Origin: Paracoccus denitrificans
GTDB lineage: Bacteria > Pseudomonadota > Alphaproteobacteria > Rhodobacterales > Rhodobacteraceae
DNA: 64,000 bases
Assembly: GCF_900100045.1 (NCBI RefSeq)
Contig: NZ_FNEA01000007.1
Location: 124,001 to 188,000 of the forward strand
Direction: 5' to 3'
The position numbers were made by a program, and so were the translations under genes. Shown here one piece after another: positions 1 to 8,432 of this stretch. The notes below the pieces were generated by a model. It searched no databases, was not told the DNA's origin, and worked only from the letters and a program-made list of their open reading frames with translations. The first letter of the stretch is position 1. Each line of letters starts with the position of its first letter.

Positions 1-1
1 C

Positions 2-1114
2 GAGAAGCTTGCCCTGCCCGATGCGCCGGCCTTCAAGGAAATCAGCCTGTTTCGGCTGAACATCGACCCCCTGGCCGGCGGCATCGACCCGCGCCGGCCC
101 TTCGACCTGGTGGTGACCGCGACCCGGCCGCTTGCCGCGGGGGACGAGGCCGCGCTGCCCATCCGCGCCACCATCCGCCTGCCCGAAGCCTATGCCGTCG
201 CCGAGGCCCCCGCCGTTCCGCTGTGGCAGGAGTTCTGGCTGAAGAAGATCCCCGGCATCGCCGTGGTCGCGGCCATGCTGTTCGTGCTGGCGCTGATCCT
301 GTTCGGGCAAGAGGCGCTGGTGCGCCGGCCGATGCTGTGGCGGCGGGTGCGGCTGGGCTTTCTGGCCACGACGCTGGTGGTGCTGGGCTGGGGGCTGAAC
401 GGCCAGCTTTCGGTGGTGCAGGTGGTGGCCTTCCTGAACGCGCTGTTGTCCGGCTTTCGCTGGGAGACGTTCCTGATCGAGCCGATCATCTTCCTGATCT
501 GGTCCGCCGTCGCCTTGGGCCTGCTGTTCTGGGGCCGCGGCGTGTTCTGCGGCTGGCTGTGCCCCTTTGGCGCGCTGCAAGAGCTGGCCAATGCCGCTGC
601 GCAGCGGCTGGGGGTGCGGCAGATCGCCGTGCCGCAGGCCCTGCACGAACGGCTCTGGGTGATCAAGTACACGCTTTTCGTCGCCATCGTCGCGCTCAGC
701 TTCTACAGCATGGAGCAGGCGCTGATCCTGGCCGAGGTCGAGCCGTTCAAGACGGTGATCTCGATGCGCTTCCTGCGCGCCTGGCCCTTCGTGCTGTTCG
801 CCTTGGCGGTGCTGGCGGGCGGATTGTTCATCGAGCGGTTCTATTGCCGCTACCTGTGCCCTCTGGGGGCGGGGCTGGCGATCCCGGCCAAGCTGAAGAT
901 CTTCGACTGGCTGCGCCGCCGCCCGCAATGCGGCCGCGAATGCCGGCTGTGCGAGACGAAATGCACTGTCGGCGCCATCGACCCCCTGGGCCGGATCAAT
1001 CCCAACGAATGCGTGCTGTGCCTGCGCTGCCAGGTGGTGATGAACGACCCCGGCACCTGCCCGGTGCTGAAGCGCCGCGCCCGCAGCGCCGCCCCGACCG
1101 GAGATGCGCCATGA
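2..1114 (+). CDS. nirI: NirI/NosR-family membrane iron-sulfur protein (5' end outside window)
   Basis: The frame is open from the window edge, so the N-terminal periplasmic flavin-binding part is largely missing. What remains has about five membrane segments, two cysteine motifs of the NosR/NirI type (CGWLCP at nt 548-565 and CRYLCP at nt 845-862) and a cytoplasmic C-terminus with two cysteine clusters (C-x3-C-x2-C-x3-C, then CxxCxxC...CP, nt 928-1060) typical of [4Fe-4S] sites. In Paracoccus, NirI is needed for expression of nitrite reductase; NosR is its counterpart for nitrous oxide reductase. The stop overlaps the nirX start as ATGA, so the two are probably translationally coupled. NosR is the alternative name by family, but the neighbouring nor genes favour NirI. 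Confidence 0.85.
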   Translation, partial: EKLALPDAPAFKEISLFRLNIDPLAGGIDPRRPFDLVVTATRPLAAGDEAALPIRATIRLPEAYAVAEAPAVPLWQEFWLKKIPGIAVVAAMLFVLALILFGQEALVRRPMLWRRVRLGFLATTLVVLGWGLNGQLSVVQVVAFLNALLSGFRWETFLIEPIIFLIWSAVALGLLFWGRGVFCGWLCPFGALQELANAAAQRLGVRQIAVPQALHERLWVIKYTLFVAIVALSFYSMEQALILAEVEPFKTVISMRFLRAWPFVLFALAVLAGGLFIERFYCRYLCPLGAGLAIPAKLKIFDWLRRRPQCGRECRLCETKCTVGAIDPLGRINPNECVLCLRCQVVMNDPGTCPVLKRRARSAAPTGDAP

Positions 1115-2025
1115 ACCGCCGCCGCTTCCTGCTGCTGACCGCCTGTGCCGCGCTGCCCGGCACGGCACGGGCCGCGACCGAGGAATGGCAGGGCCGCGCC
1201 ATGGGGGCCGATGTCACGTTGCGGCTGCATGGCGCGAGCCCGGTGCAGGCGCGCGGCTTCTTTGCCGAGGCGGCGCGGCTGCTGGCCCATGTCGAGAACC
1301 TGTTCTCGCTGCATCGCGATTCGGACCTCGTGCGGCTGAACCGCGACGGGCGGCTGCGTTTTCCCGCCGCCGGCATGGTCGAGCTGCTGGCCCTGTCCGA
1401 CCGGCTGCACCGCGCCACCGGCGGCGCATTCGACCCGACCGTGCAGCCGCTGTGGCTGGCGCGGGCGCGGGGCGAGGACGAGGCCACGGCCCGCGCCCTG
1501 GCAGGCTGGCAGGCGGTCGACTGGTCGCAGGCCGAGGTCCGGCTGACCCGTCCCGGCATGGCGCTGACCTTCAACGGCCTCGCGCAGGGCTGGGCCGCCG
1601 ACCGGCTGGCCGAGGCGGCCGCGCGCCATGACCTGGCCGAGCTTCTGATCGACGCGGGCGAGATCCGGGCGCTGGGCGTGCGGGACTGGCGCGTGGGGCT
1701 GGCCGATGCCGCGGGGCGCGAGCACCGCCGCATCCGGTTGCGCGACCGTGCGGTGGCGACATCTTCGCCCGGCGGCACGCTGATCGGGCCGCATGGCCTG
1801 CCGCATATCGTCGCACCGGGTGGCGGGGTGCCGCTTTGGGACACGATCTCGGTCAGTGCGGACAGCGCGGCGCTGGCGGACGGGCTTTCGACCGCGCTTT
1901 GCCTGATGCCGCCCAAGGCCGCCTGCGCCGCGATGGCACGTCTGCCGGGCTGCCGTATCGAGCTGGCGATCGCCGCGCAGGACGCGGAATTTCCGGACAA
2001 AATGTCCAGCTTTTGCTTCACTTGA
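1111..2025 (+). CDS. nirX: NirX, ApbE-family FMN transferase-like protein
   Basis: A 304-residue protein. The N-terminus (RRRFLLL, then a hydrophobic stretch ending ARA) looks like a twin-arginine signal, so the protein should be periplasmic. The body carries ApbE family features: a central NGLAQGWAADR segment, an IDAGEIRALG motif and a C-terminal SADSAALADGLSTAL segment that in ApbE proteins binds Mg2+ and flavin. ApbE proteins attach FMN covalently to a threonine of target proteins; NirX and NosX are thought to flavinylate NirI and NosR. The ATG overlaps the nirI stop by four bases. The stop codon lies inside the FNR-like site of the nor promoter. NosX is the close alternative; NirX fits the context. 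Confidence 0.85.
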   Translation: MNRRRFLLLTACAALPGTARAATEEWQGRAMGADVTLRLHGASPVQARGFFAEAARLLAHVENLFSLHRDSDLVRLNRDGRLRFPAAGMVELLALSDRLHRATGGAFDPTVQPLWLARARGEDEATARALAGWQAVDWSQAEVRLTRPGMALTFNGLAQGWAADRLAEAAARHDLAELLIDAGEIRALGVRDWRVGLADAAGREHRRIRLRDRAVATSSPGGTLIGPHGLPHIVAPGGGVPLWDTISVSADSAALADGLSTALCLMPPKAACAAMARLPGCRIELAIAAQDAEFPDKMSSFCFT

Positions 2026-2035
2026 CTTTCATCAA
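2022..2035 (+). promoter_or_regulatory. FNR/NNR-type box of the norCBQDEF promoter
   Basis: The sequence TTGACTTTCATCAA has perfect TTGA-N6-TCAA half-sites for an FNR-family regulator. It overlaps the nirX stop codon and is centred about 71 bp before the norC start, which would place a class II transcription start near 2070. The likely activator is the NNR protein encoded at 7666-8340, whose recognition helix carries the E-x2-S-R residues that read TTGA. The site is seen directly; NNR control is inferred from the family. Confidence 0.75.
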
Positions 2036-2099
2036 TGAGCGACTCACGCTTGCCGGACAGTGAGGTCTTATCGGAAATAACAGATAGGGGACCCGCGTC

Positions 2100-2552
2100 A
2101 TGAGCGAAATCATGACCAAGAACATGGCCCGGAACGTCTTCTATGGCGGGTCCATATTCTTCATTCTGATCTTTGGCGCATTGACCGTGCACAGCCATAT
2201 CTACGCCCGCACCAAGGCCGTGGATGAAAGCCAGCTCACCCCCTCGGTCGTCGAGGGCAAGCATATCTGGGAACGCAACGCCTGCATCGACTGCCACACG
2301 CTTCTGGGCGAAGGCGCCTATTTCGCGCCCGAGCTCGGCAATGTCATGAAACGCTGGGGCGTGCAGGACGATCCCGACTCGGCCTTCGAGACGCTGAAGG
2401 GCTGGATGGAATCCATGCCCACCGGGATCGAGGGCCGCCGGCAGATGCCCCGCTTCGATCTGACGGACGAGGAGTTCCGGGCGCTGAGCGACTTCCTGCT
2501 GTGGACGGGAACGATCAACACCCAGAACTGGCCACCGAACGACGCGGGCTGA
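2100..2552 (+). CDS. norC: Nitric oxide reductase cytochrome c subunit
   Basis: 150 residues, the usual NorC length. One N-terminal membrane anchor (residues 12-35) is followed by a periplasmic cytochrome c domain with CxxCH at Cys62-Cys65-His66 and a probable axial methionine at Met116. NorC passes electrons from periplasmic donors to NorB in the reaction 2 NO + 2 e- + 2 H+ to N2O + H2O. It is the first gene of the norCBQDEF operon, 13 bp before norB, with an FNR-type box upstream. Confidence 0.97.
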   Translation: MSEIMTKNMARNVFYGGSIFFILIFGALTVHSHIYARTKAVDESQLTPSVVEGKHIWERNACIDCHTLLGEGAYFAPELGNVMKRWGVQDDPDSAFETLKGWMESMPTGIEGRRQMPRFDLTDEEFRALSDFLLWTGTINTQNWPPNDAG

Positions 2553-2565
2553 GGGGGACACGACA

Positions 2566-3954
2566 ATGAGATATCATTCGCAACGCATCGCCTATGCCTA
2601 TTTCCTTGTGGCCATGGTGCTTTTCGCCGTGCAGGTCACGATCGGCCTGATCATGGGCTGGATCTATGTCAGCCCGAACTTCCTGTCCGAACTCCTGCCC
2701 TTCAACATCGCCCGGATGCTGCACACCAACAGCCTGGTCGTCTGGCTGCTCCTGGGCTTTTTCGGCGCGACCTATTACATCCTGCCCGAAGAGGCCGAGC
2801 GCGAGATCCATTCGCCGCTGCTGGCCTGGATCCAGCTGGGCATCTTCGTGCTTGGCACGGCGGGCGTGGTCGTGACCTATCTGTTCGACCTGTTCCACGG
2901 CCACTGGCTGCTGGGCAAGGAGGGGCGCGAGTTCCTGGAACAGCCGAAATGGGTCAAGCTCGGCATCGCCGTCGCCGCGGTGATCTTCATGTACAACGTC
3001 AGCATGACCGCGCTGAAGGGGCGGCGGACGGCGGTGACCAACGTGCTGCTGATGGGCCTTTGGGGCCTAGTGCTGCTGTGGCTCTTTGCCTTCTACAACC
3101 CGGCGAACCTGGTTCTCGACAAGCAATACTGGTGGTGGGTCATCCATCTGTGGGTCGAGGGCGTGTGGGAGCTGATCATGGCAGCCATCCTTGCCTTCCT
3201 GATGCTCAAGCTGACCGGCGTGGACCGCGAGGTGGTCGAGAAATGGCTTTACGTCATCGTCGCCACGGCGCTGTTCTCGGGCATCCTGGGCACCGGGCAC
3301 CATTACTACTGGATCGGCCTGCCGGCTTACTGGCAGTGGATCGGCTCGATCTTCTCGAGCTTCGAGATCGTGCCCTTCTTCGCCATGATGTCATTCGCCT
3401 TCGTCATGGTCTGGAAGGGCCGGCGCGACCATCCGAACAAGGCCGCGCTGGTCTGGAGCCTGGGCTGCACCGTGCTGGCCTTCTTCGGCGCTGGGGTCTG
3501 GGGCTTCCTGCACACGCTGCACGGGGTGAACTACTACACCCACGGCACGCAGATCACCGCCGCGCACGGCCACCTGGCCTTCTATGGCGCCTATGTCTGC
3601 CTGGTGCTGGCGCTGGTGACCTATTGCATGCCGCTGATGAAGAACCGCGACCCCTACAACCAGGTGCTGAACATGGCCTCGTTCTGGCTGATGTCCTCGG
3701 GCATGGTGTTCATGACGGTGACGCTGACCTTCGCCGGCACGGTGCAGACCCATCTGCAACGCGTCGAGGGCGGGTTCTTCATGGACGTGCAGGACGGGCT
3801 GGCGCTGTTCTACTGGATGCGCTTCGGTTCGGGCGTGGCCGTCGTGCTGGGGGCGCTGCTGTTCATCTATGCCGTGCTGTTCCCACGCCGCGAGGTGGTC
3901 AAGGCCGGTCCGGTGCAGGCGCACAAGGACGGTCATCTGGAGGCTGCGGAGTAA
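2566..3954 (+). CDS. norB: Nitric oxide reductase catalytic subunit
   Basis: A 462-residue, 12-helix haem-copper oxidase family protein. The conserved ligands can be placed by alignment with known NorB: His53 and His336 for haem b, His334 for haem b3, and His194, His245 and His246 for the non-haem iron FeB. The glutamates characteristic of cNOR are present (Glu198, Glu202, Glu267). It reduces NO to N2O in the cytoplasmic membrane together with NorC. The gene lies between norC and norQ; norQ starts 3 bp after its stop. Confidence 0.98.
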   Translation: MRYHSQRIAYAYFLVAMVLFAVQVTIGLIMGWIYVSPNFLSELLPFNIARMLHTNSLVVWLLLGFFGATYYILPEEAEREIHSPLLAWIQLGIFVLGTAGVVVTYLFDLFHGHWLLGKEGREFLEQPKWVKLGIAVAAVIFMYNVSMTALKGRRTAVTNVLLMGLWGLVLLWLFAFYNPANLVLDKQYWWWVIHLWVEGVWELIMAAILAFLMLKLTGVDREVVEKWLYVIVATALFSGILGTGHHYYWIGLPAYWQWIGSIFSSFEIVPFFAMMSFAFVMVWKGRRDHPNKAALVWSLGCTVLAFFGAGVWGFLHTLHGVNYYTHGTQITAAHGHLAFYGAYVCLVLALVTYCMPLMKNRDPYNQVLNMASFWLMSSGMVFMTVTLTFAGTVQTHLQRVEGGFFMDVQDGLALFYWMRFGSGVAVVLGALLFIYAVLFPRREVVKAGPVQAHKDGHLEAAE

Positions 3955-3957
3955 GCC

Positions 3958-4770
3958 ATGAACGCGCATGTGAAAACCCAAGGGAACGGGGCGGTCGACG
4001 CCCCCTTCTACCTGCCGCAGGGCGACGAGGTCGCCGTCTTCGAGGCCGCCGCCGCGAACGACCTGCCGGTGCTGCTGAAAGGCCCGACCGGCTGCGGCAA
4101 GACCCGCTTCGTCGCCCATATGGCGGCGCGGCTGGGCCGGCCGCTTTATACCGTGGCCTGCCACGACGACCTGTCGGCCGCCGACCTGATCGGGCGCTAT
4201 CTGCTCAAGGGCGGCGAGACGGTCTGGACCGACGGCCCCCTGACCCGTGCGGTGCGCGAGGGCGCGATCTGCTATCTCGACGAGGTGGTCGAGGCGCGCA
4301 AGGACGTGACCGTGGTGCTGCACCCGCTGACCGACGACCGCCGCATCCTGCCCATCGACCGCACCGGCGAGGAAATCGAGGCGGCGCCGGGCTTCATGCT
4401 GGTGGCATCCTACAACCCCGGCTATCAGAACATCCTCAAGACGCTGAAACCCTCGACCCGGCAGCGTTTCGTGGCCATGGAGTTCGACTTTCCCGAACCC
4501 GCGCGCGAGGTCGAGATCGTGGCCCGCGAAAGCGGGCTCGACCGCGACCGTACCCTGGGGCTGGTGCGGCTGGCGGGCAAGATCCGCGGCCTCAAGGGCC
4601 AGGATCTGGAAGAGGGCGTCTCGACCCGGCTGGTGGTCTATGCCGCAAGCCTGACCCGGCGCGGCATGAACTTGGACCGCGCCATCGAGGCGGCGATGAT
4701 CGAGCCCCTGACCGACGATGCCGAGGTCAAGCGCGGTCTGCGCGACCTTGCCGCCGCGATCTTCGGCTGA
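3958..4770 (+). CDS. norQ: NorQ, MoxR-type AAA+ ATPase for NO reductase activation
   Basis: 270 residues. A Walker A motif GPTGCGKT lies at residues 42-49 and a Walker B-type CYLDEV near residues 105-110. NorQ/CbbQ proteins are MoxR-family AAA+ ATPases that act with a VWA-domain partner (NorD here) to insert or activate the metal centre of the reductase, in this case probably the FeB site of NorB. The gene lies 3 bp after norB and 11 bp before norD, as in other nor operons. Confidence 0.95.
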   Translation: MNAHVKTQGNGAVDAPFYLPQGDEVAVFEAAAANDLPVLLKGPTGCGKTRFVAHMAARLGRPLYTVACHDDLSAADLIGRYLLKGGETVWTDGPLTRAVREGAICYLDEVVEARKDVTVVLHPLTDDRRILPIDRTGEEIEAAPGFMLVASYNPGYQNILKTLKPSTRQRFVAMEFDFPEPAREVEIVARESGLDRDRTLGLVRLAGKIRGLKGQDLEEGVSTRLVVYAASLTRRGMNLDRAIEAAMIEPLTDDAEVKRGLRDLAAAIFG

Positions 4771-4781
4771 GGGGAAGCGCC

Positions 4782-6698
4782 ATGGGTCTGGACCTGGAAC
4801 CCTGGGAGCCCGAGGAAACCGTCGGCAAGATCTGGCACGTCTGGGCCAGCAGCTTCGGCGCGCCGCAGGCGTTCGAGGATCAGGCGGTGGCGCTTTCCGA
4901 GGTCTCGGGACGGCTCGCGGTGCTGTTCCGGGCCCTGGGCGGCGGCGCGGCGGTCGAGATCCGGCCCGCCGCCGTCCAGGCGTCGCACCATCGCATCGGC
5001 TGGCTGCGCCGGTTGGGCACCCCGGCCGAGACGGTGCCGCATGCCAGTTTCGACGGCGAGATCCTGCGCCTGCCGGAACGGCTGTCGGTGCTGCCCTCGC
5101 GGCAGGCGAACGGGGCGCTTTTCCTGTGGCTTGCGGCTTGCGCCGCGCATGGCAGTCTGGCGCCGGCGCAGGGCGACCCGCTGTGCCGCGACCTGGTACG
5201 GCTGGGCGCGGCACAGCGGGCCGTCGAGGCCACGTTGCAGGATGCGCCGGGCCTGACCGGGCTTTACGACGACCTTGCCGAGCTGGTGCTGTCCTTGCGT
5301 CCCGTCGCCCCTCTGCCCCCGGCCGAGGCCGTGGTCGAGGCGCTGGCCCGTCATCTGCTGGGCGATCCGGCGCCGTTGCCGCCCCTGGCCCGCGACTGGC
5401 TGGCGATGCTGGACGACCCGCAGGTAAAGGCACCCCGCGACTATCGCCCGATGCGGCCGGTGCCGCTTTGGCCCGACCTGGCGCTGCCCGAAACGACGCT
5501 GGCCGCCGCGCCGGGCGATGCGCCCGACGGCATTGCGGCCGATCCGGCCAACGCCCGCATGTTCCGCGCCCGCCGCCGCCAAAGCGACCAGCCGCAGCGC
5601 CGCGACAGCCTGATCCTGCACAAGTTCGAGGCCCTGCTGAGCTGGGCCGACCTGATGAACCTCAACCGGCATGTCGACGATGACGATCAGGACGATGCGA
5701 AGAAGGCGGCCGAGGACCAGGAAGAACTGGGCCTTGGCCAGGTGTCCAAGGCACCGGCGACGCGCCTGCGCCTGCATCTCGATCTTGCGCCCGAGGATGC
5801 GGATCTTGAGGCGGTCGCCGGCATTCGCACCTATCCCGAATGGGATGCGCGGCGCGGCCGCTATCTTGCCCATCATGTGCGCGTGCTGGAAAACCGTGCG
5901 CCCGAACATGACGAGGCGCTGACCCCGGATCCCCGCGCGCAAACCCGCATTCGCGCCGTGCGCCGCCAGTTCGAGGCGCTGCGCCCCGGCCGCCTCATCA
6001 CCACCGGCCACCGCGACGGGGACGAGCTGGATGCCGAACTGACCGTCCGCGCCGCCGCCGACCTGCGCGCCACCGGCCAGGGCAGCGACCGCATCTGGCG
6101 CCAGTCCCGGCCCTTGGCGCGCAACCTTGCAGTGTCGATCCTGCTCGACGTGTCGCGCTCGACCGAAAGCGCGGTGACGGGGCGGGCGGTGATCGAGATC
6201 GAGCGCGAGGCGCTGGCGGCGCTGGCCTGGGGGCTGGACGCCTGCGGGGACCGTTTCGCGATCAACGCCTTTTCCTCGCTGAAACGCGACCGGGTGTTCC
6301 TCAGCGCCTGCAAGGATTTCGACGAGCCGATGGGCGCCGCGATCGAACGGCGCATCGCCGGGCTGAGGCCGCGCTTCTATACCCGGCTTGGCGCGGGTAT
6401 CCGCCATGCCTCGGCCGGGCTTTCGGCGCAGGCCAGCAGCCGGCGGCTGCTTCTGGTCATCACCGACGGCAAGCCCAACGACCTGGACCATTACGAGGGC
6501 CGCCACGGCATCGAGGACAGCGCCATGGCGGTGCGCGAGGCGCGACGGGCCGGCCATGCCGTGCATGGCATCACCGTGGATCGCGACGCGAAAAGCTGGT
6601 TTCCCCGCATCTTTGGCCAGGGCGGCTTTTCGCTGATCCCGCATCCCGACCGGCTGCTGGCGGCGCTGCCGGTGATCTATCGGCAACTGGTGGCGTGA
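4782..6698 (+). CDS. norD: NorD, VWA-domain NO reductase maturation protein
   Basis: 638 residues. The C-terminal third holds a von Willebrand factor A domain with a MIDAS motif DxSxS (Asp456, Ser458, Ser460) and a later ITDGKPND segment. The N-terminal two thirds is poorly conserved and includes an acidic stretch (DDDDQDDAKK). NorD partners the NorQ ATPase in maturing NorB. The chosen ATG at 4782 follows a GGGGAAG sequence; longer upstream reading in this frame overlaps norB and norQ and is not coding. The stop overlaps the norE start as TGATG. Confidence 0.95.
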   Translation: MGLDLEPWEPEETVGKIWHVWASSFGAPQAFEDQAVALSEVSGRLAVLFRALGGGAAVEIRPAAVQASHHRIGWLRRLGTPAETVPHASFDGEILRLPERLSVLPSRQANGALFLWLAACAAHGSLAPAQGDPLCRDLVRLGAAQRAVEATLQDAPGLTGLYDDLAELVLSLRPVAPLPPAEAVVEALARHLLGDPAPLPPLARDWLAMLDDPQVKAPRDYRPMRPVPLWPDLALPETTLAAAPGDAPDGIAADPANARMFRARRRQSDQPQRRDSLILHKFEALLSWADLMNLNRHVDDDDQDDAKKAAEDQEELGLGQVSKAPATRLRLHLDLAPEDADLEAVAGIRTYPEWDARRGRYLAHHVRVLENRAPEHDEALTPDPRAQTRIRAVRRQFEALRPGRLITTGHRDGDELDAELTVRAAADLRATGQGSDRIWRQSRPLARNLAVSILLDVSRSTESAVTGRAVIEIEREALAALAWGLDACGDRFAINAFSSLKRDRVFLSACKDFDEPMGAAIERRIAGLRPRFYTRLGAGIRHASAGLSAQASSRRLLLVITDGKPNDLDHYEGRHGIEDSAMAVREARRAGHAVHGITVDRDAKSWFPRIFGQGGFSLIPHPDRLLAALPVIYRQLVA

Positions 6699-7234
6699 TG
6701 CGTCTCCAGGATCTGCCGGGCGAGCCGATCATGTGGGTGCTCATCGCCTCGGAACTGCTGGTCTTTGCCGCGGGCATCACCGCCATGGCCGGGGTGCGGC
6801 TGACCGACCCGGCGGGCTTTGCCGCGGCGCAGGCGCAGTTGCATGGCTGGATGGCGGCGCTGAACACCGCGATCCTGGTCACCTCGGGCTTCTTTGCCGC
6901 CCGGGCCGAGCGTGCCTGCCGCCGGGGCGACCGGCGCGGGGCGCGCGTCGGGCTGGCGCTGGCGGCGCTGGGGGGCGCGGGCTTCCTGGCGGTGAAGGCG
7001 GTCGAATATGCCGGCGACCTGCGGGCCGGCCTGGGCATGGAGAGCCATCCGTTCTTCACCTTCTACTACCTGCTGACCGGCTTTCACGCCGCGCATGTCC
7101 TGTTCGGCATCGGCGTGCTGGCACTGGTGGCGATCCGGCTGCGCACCGAAGAGGTGCAGGCGGGCGCGGCCTTCTGGCACATGGTCGATCTGGTCTGGGT
7201 GCTGCTCCTGCCGCCCGTCTATCTGCTGGGGTAG
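6698..7234 (+). CDS. norE: NorE, cytochrome c oxidase subunit III-like protein
   Basis: 178 residues with about five hydrophobic helices and the subunit III-type sequence YYLLTGFHAAHVLFG. NorE is an accessory membrane protein of the nor operon; it is not part of the purified NorBC enzyme but improves NO reductase activity in Paracoccus. The ATG at 6698 shares a base with the norD stop (TGATG); a GTG three bases earlier is possible but less likely. norF follows after 3 bp. Confidence 0.9.
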   Translation: MRLQDLPGEPIMWVLIASELLVFAAGITAMAGVRLTDPAGFAAAQAQLHGWMAALNTAILVTSGFFAARAERACRRGDRRGARVGLALAALGGAGFLAVKAVEYAGDLRAGLGMESHPFFTFYYLLTGFHAAHVLFGIGVLALVAIRLRTEEVQAGAAFWHMVDLVWVLLLPPVYLLG

Positions 7235-7237
7235 GGG

Positions 7238-7471
7238 ATGGATCTGACGCGCATCTGGCTGATCTTGCTGGGCCTGACCGGCGCGACCACGGCGCTGGCC
7301 TTCGTTCCCGGCCCTGTCGCCGCGGCGGCGCTGCTGGCGGTGGCGCTGTTCAAGGCCCGCGCAATCCTGGGCGGCTTTCTGCATCTGGAGCGCGGATCAG
7401 GCTGGTGGGCGGCCTTCGTCGTGCCGCTGACGATCTGGCTGGTGCTGATCTGGGGGTTGCATGTCATATGA
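7238..7471 (+). CDS. norF: NorF, small membrane protein of the nor operon
   Basis: 77 residues with two to three hydrophobic segments, similar in size and layout to NorF and to subunit IV-like cytochrome oxidase proteins. NorF is an accessory protein that supports full NO reductase activity with NorE. It is the last gene of the rightward operon, 3 bp after norE. The assignment relies on position and size more than on a specific motif. Confidence 0.85.
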   Translation: MDLTRIWLILLGLTGATTALAFVPGPVAAAALLAVALFKARAILGGFLHLERGSGWWAAFVVPLTIWLVLIWGLHVI

Positions 7472-7506
7472 GGGCCGGATCGCCGCCCGGAGGCCAGGCT
7501 GACAAG

Positions 7507-7529
7507 CCGGGTCCGGCTGTGGACCCCGG
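7507..7529 (+). terminator. Possible stem-loop after norF
   Basis: CCGGGTCC pairs with GGACCCCGG (one bulged base) around a six-base loop, 35 bp after the norF stop. No T-run follows, so it is a weak candidate for the end of the nor transcript. Confidence 0.3.
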
Positions 7530-7624
7530 TCTTGACGAACAGCGGTTTTTGCTGGGTTCGGACCGTCTCGTGCGACAGGTCGACCAGTGGTTCATGGATC
7601 GACTGAAATGTCGTTGAGAACCTG

Positions 7625-7660
7625 CCTTGCCGGTGCTGTTTTCAGATGCACCCGGCAGGG
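7625..7660. terminator. Stem-loop between convergent norF and nnr
   Basis: The arms 7625-7636 and 7648-7660 pair over about 12 bp with one bulge, with loop TGTTTTCAGAT. It lies just beyond the nnr stop in the convergent intergenic region. There is no clear T-tract, so a terminator role is only suggested by position. Confidence 0.35.
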
Positions 7661-7665
7661 CCGGA

Positions 7666-8340
7666 TCAATCCATGGCCATCATGCGCAATTCGGCGATAT
7701 CGGCGATCATGGCCTTGTCGGCCTCGATCTCGACCCCATGCTTGCGCAGCCGGGCAAAGGCGCGCGACAAGCTTTCGGGCTGCATGCCCAGATGCCCTGC
7801 GATCAGCCGCTTGTTATAGGGCAGGCGCACCTCGGCCGGGCCGGCCACGGCATCGGAGAGGTCGGCCAGGAACTGCGCCACGCGCTGCACTCCGGTATGG
7901 GCCTTGAGCCTTTCGATCTGGTCCACCAGCCCTTGCAGATGCACGAAGGTCGAGGCCAGAAGCCCGATGGCGAATTCCTGGTTCTCCAGCAGGAACTGCC
8001 GCAGCCGCGCCCCGTCGATCTGCAGGACCGTGCAGTCCGAGATCGCCTCGGCCGAGACCGGATAGGGCGTGCCGCGCAGCACCATCGCCTCGGCAAAGCT
8101 GCGGTTGCGGCCCAGGATCGCCACCACCGCCTCGGAACCGTTCGGCGTCAGCCGCGACAGCTTGATGAAGCCGTTCAGGACGATAAACACCGCCCGCGCC
8201 GGATCGCCCTGCAAAAAGATGGTCTCGCCCTCGCGATAGCTGCGCCGCTGGGCGTCCTTCAGCAGCTTGTCGCGCATCTCGGGGGTCAGTCCGTTCAGCA
8301 GAACGGACTTCTTCACCGCCTCGGGCAGGGGGGCGTTCAT
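7666..8340 (-). CDS. nnr: NNR, Crp/Fnr-family nitric oxide-responsive regulator
   Basis: 224 residues: an N-terminal cyclic-nucleotide-binding-like beta-barrel, a long dimer helix and a C-terminal winged helix-turn-helix with recognition helix PESLSRAF. The E-x2-S-R residues predict binding to TTGA-N6-TCAA half-sites, as found before norC. The N-terminal part has no cysteine cluster, which separates it from oxygen-sensing FNR and matches NNR/DNR proteins that sense NO, probably through haem. The ATG at 8340 was chosen because the frame further upstream overlaps nagA. It is convergent with norCBQDEF, as in P. denitrificans. Confidence 0.88.
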   Translation of the reverse strand: MNAPLPEAVKKSVLLNGLTPEMRDKLLKDAQRRSYREGETIFLQGDPARAVFIVLNGFIKLSRLTPNGSEAVVAILGRNRSFAEAMVLRGTPYPVSAEAISDCTVLQIDGARLRQFLLENQEFAIGLLASTFVHLQGLVDQIERLKAHTGVQRVAQFLADLSDAVAGPAEVRLPYNKRLIAGHLGMQPESLSRAFARLRKHGVEIEADKAMIADIAELRMMAMD

Positions 8341-8432
8341 CGGAGCCTCATCCTTGGTTTCGCGCGGCCCGAGTGTGGCACGAGCGGCGCGCAAGGAAAA
8401 GACCGTGCGTTCCACTCGGCATTTCCGGGCGT

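Noticed and set aside
2949..4781. In-frame upstream extension of norD
   Set aside because: It overlaps norB and norQ completely; NorD homologues begin at the ATG at 4782.
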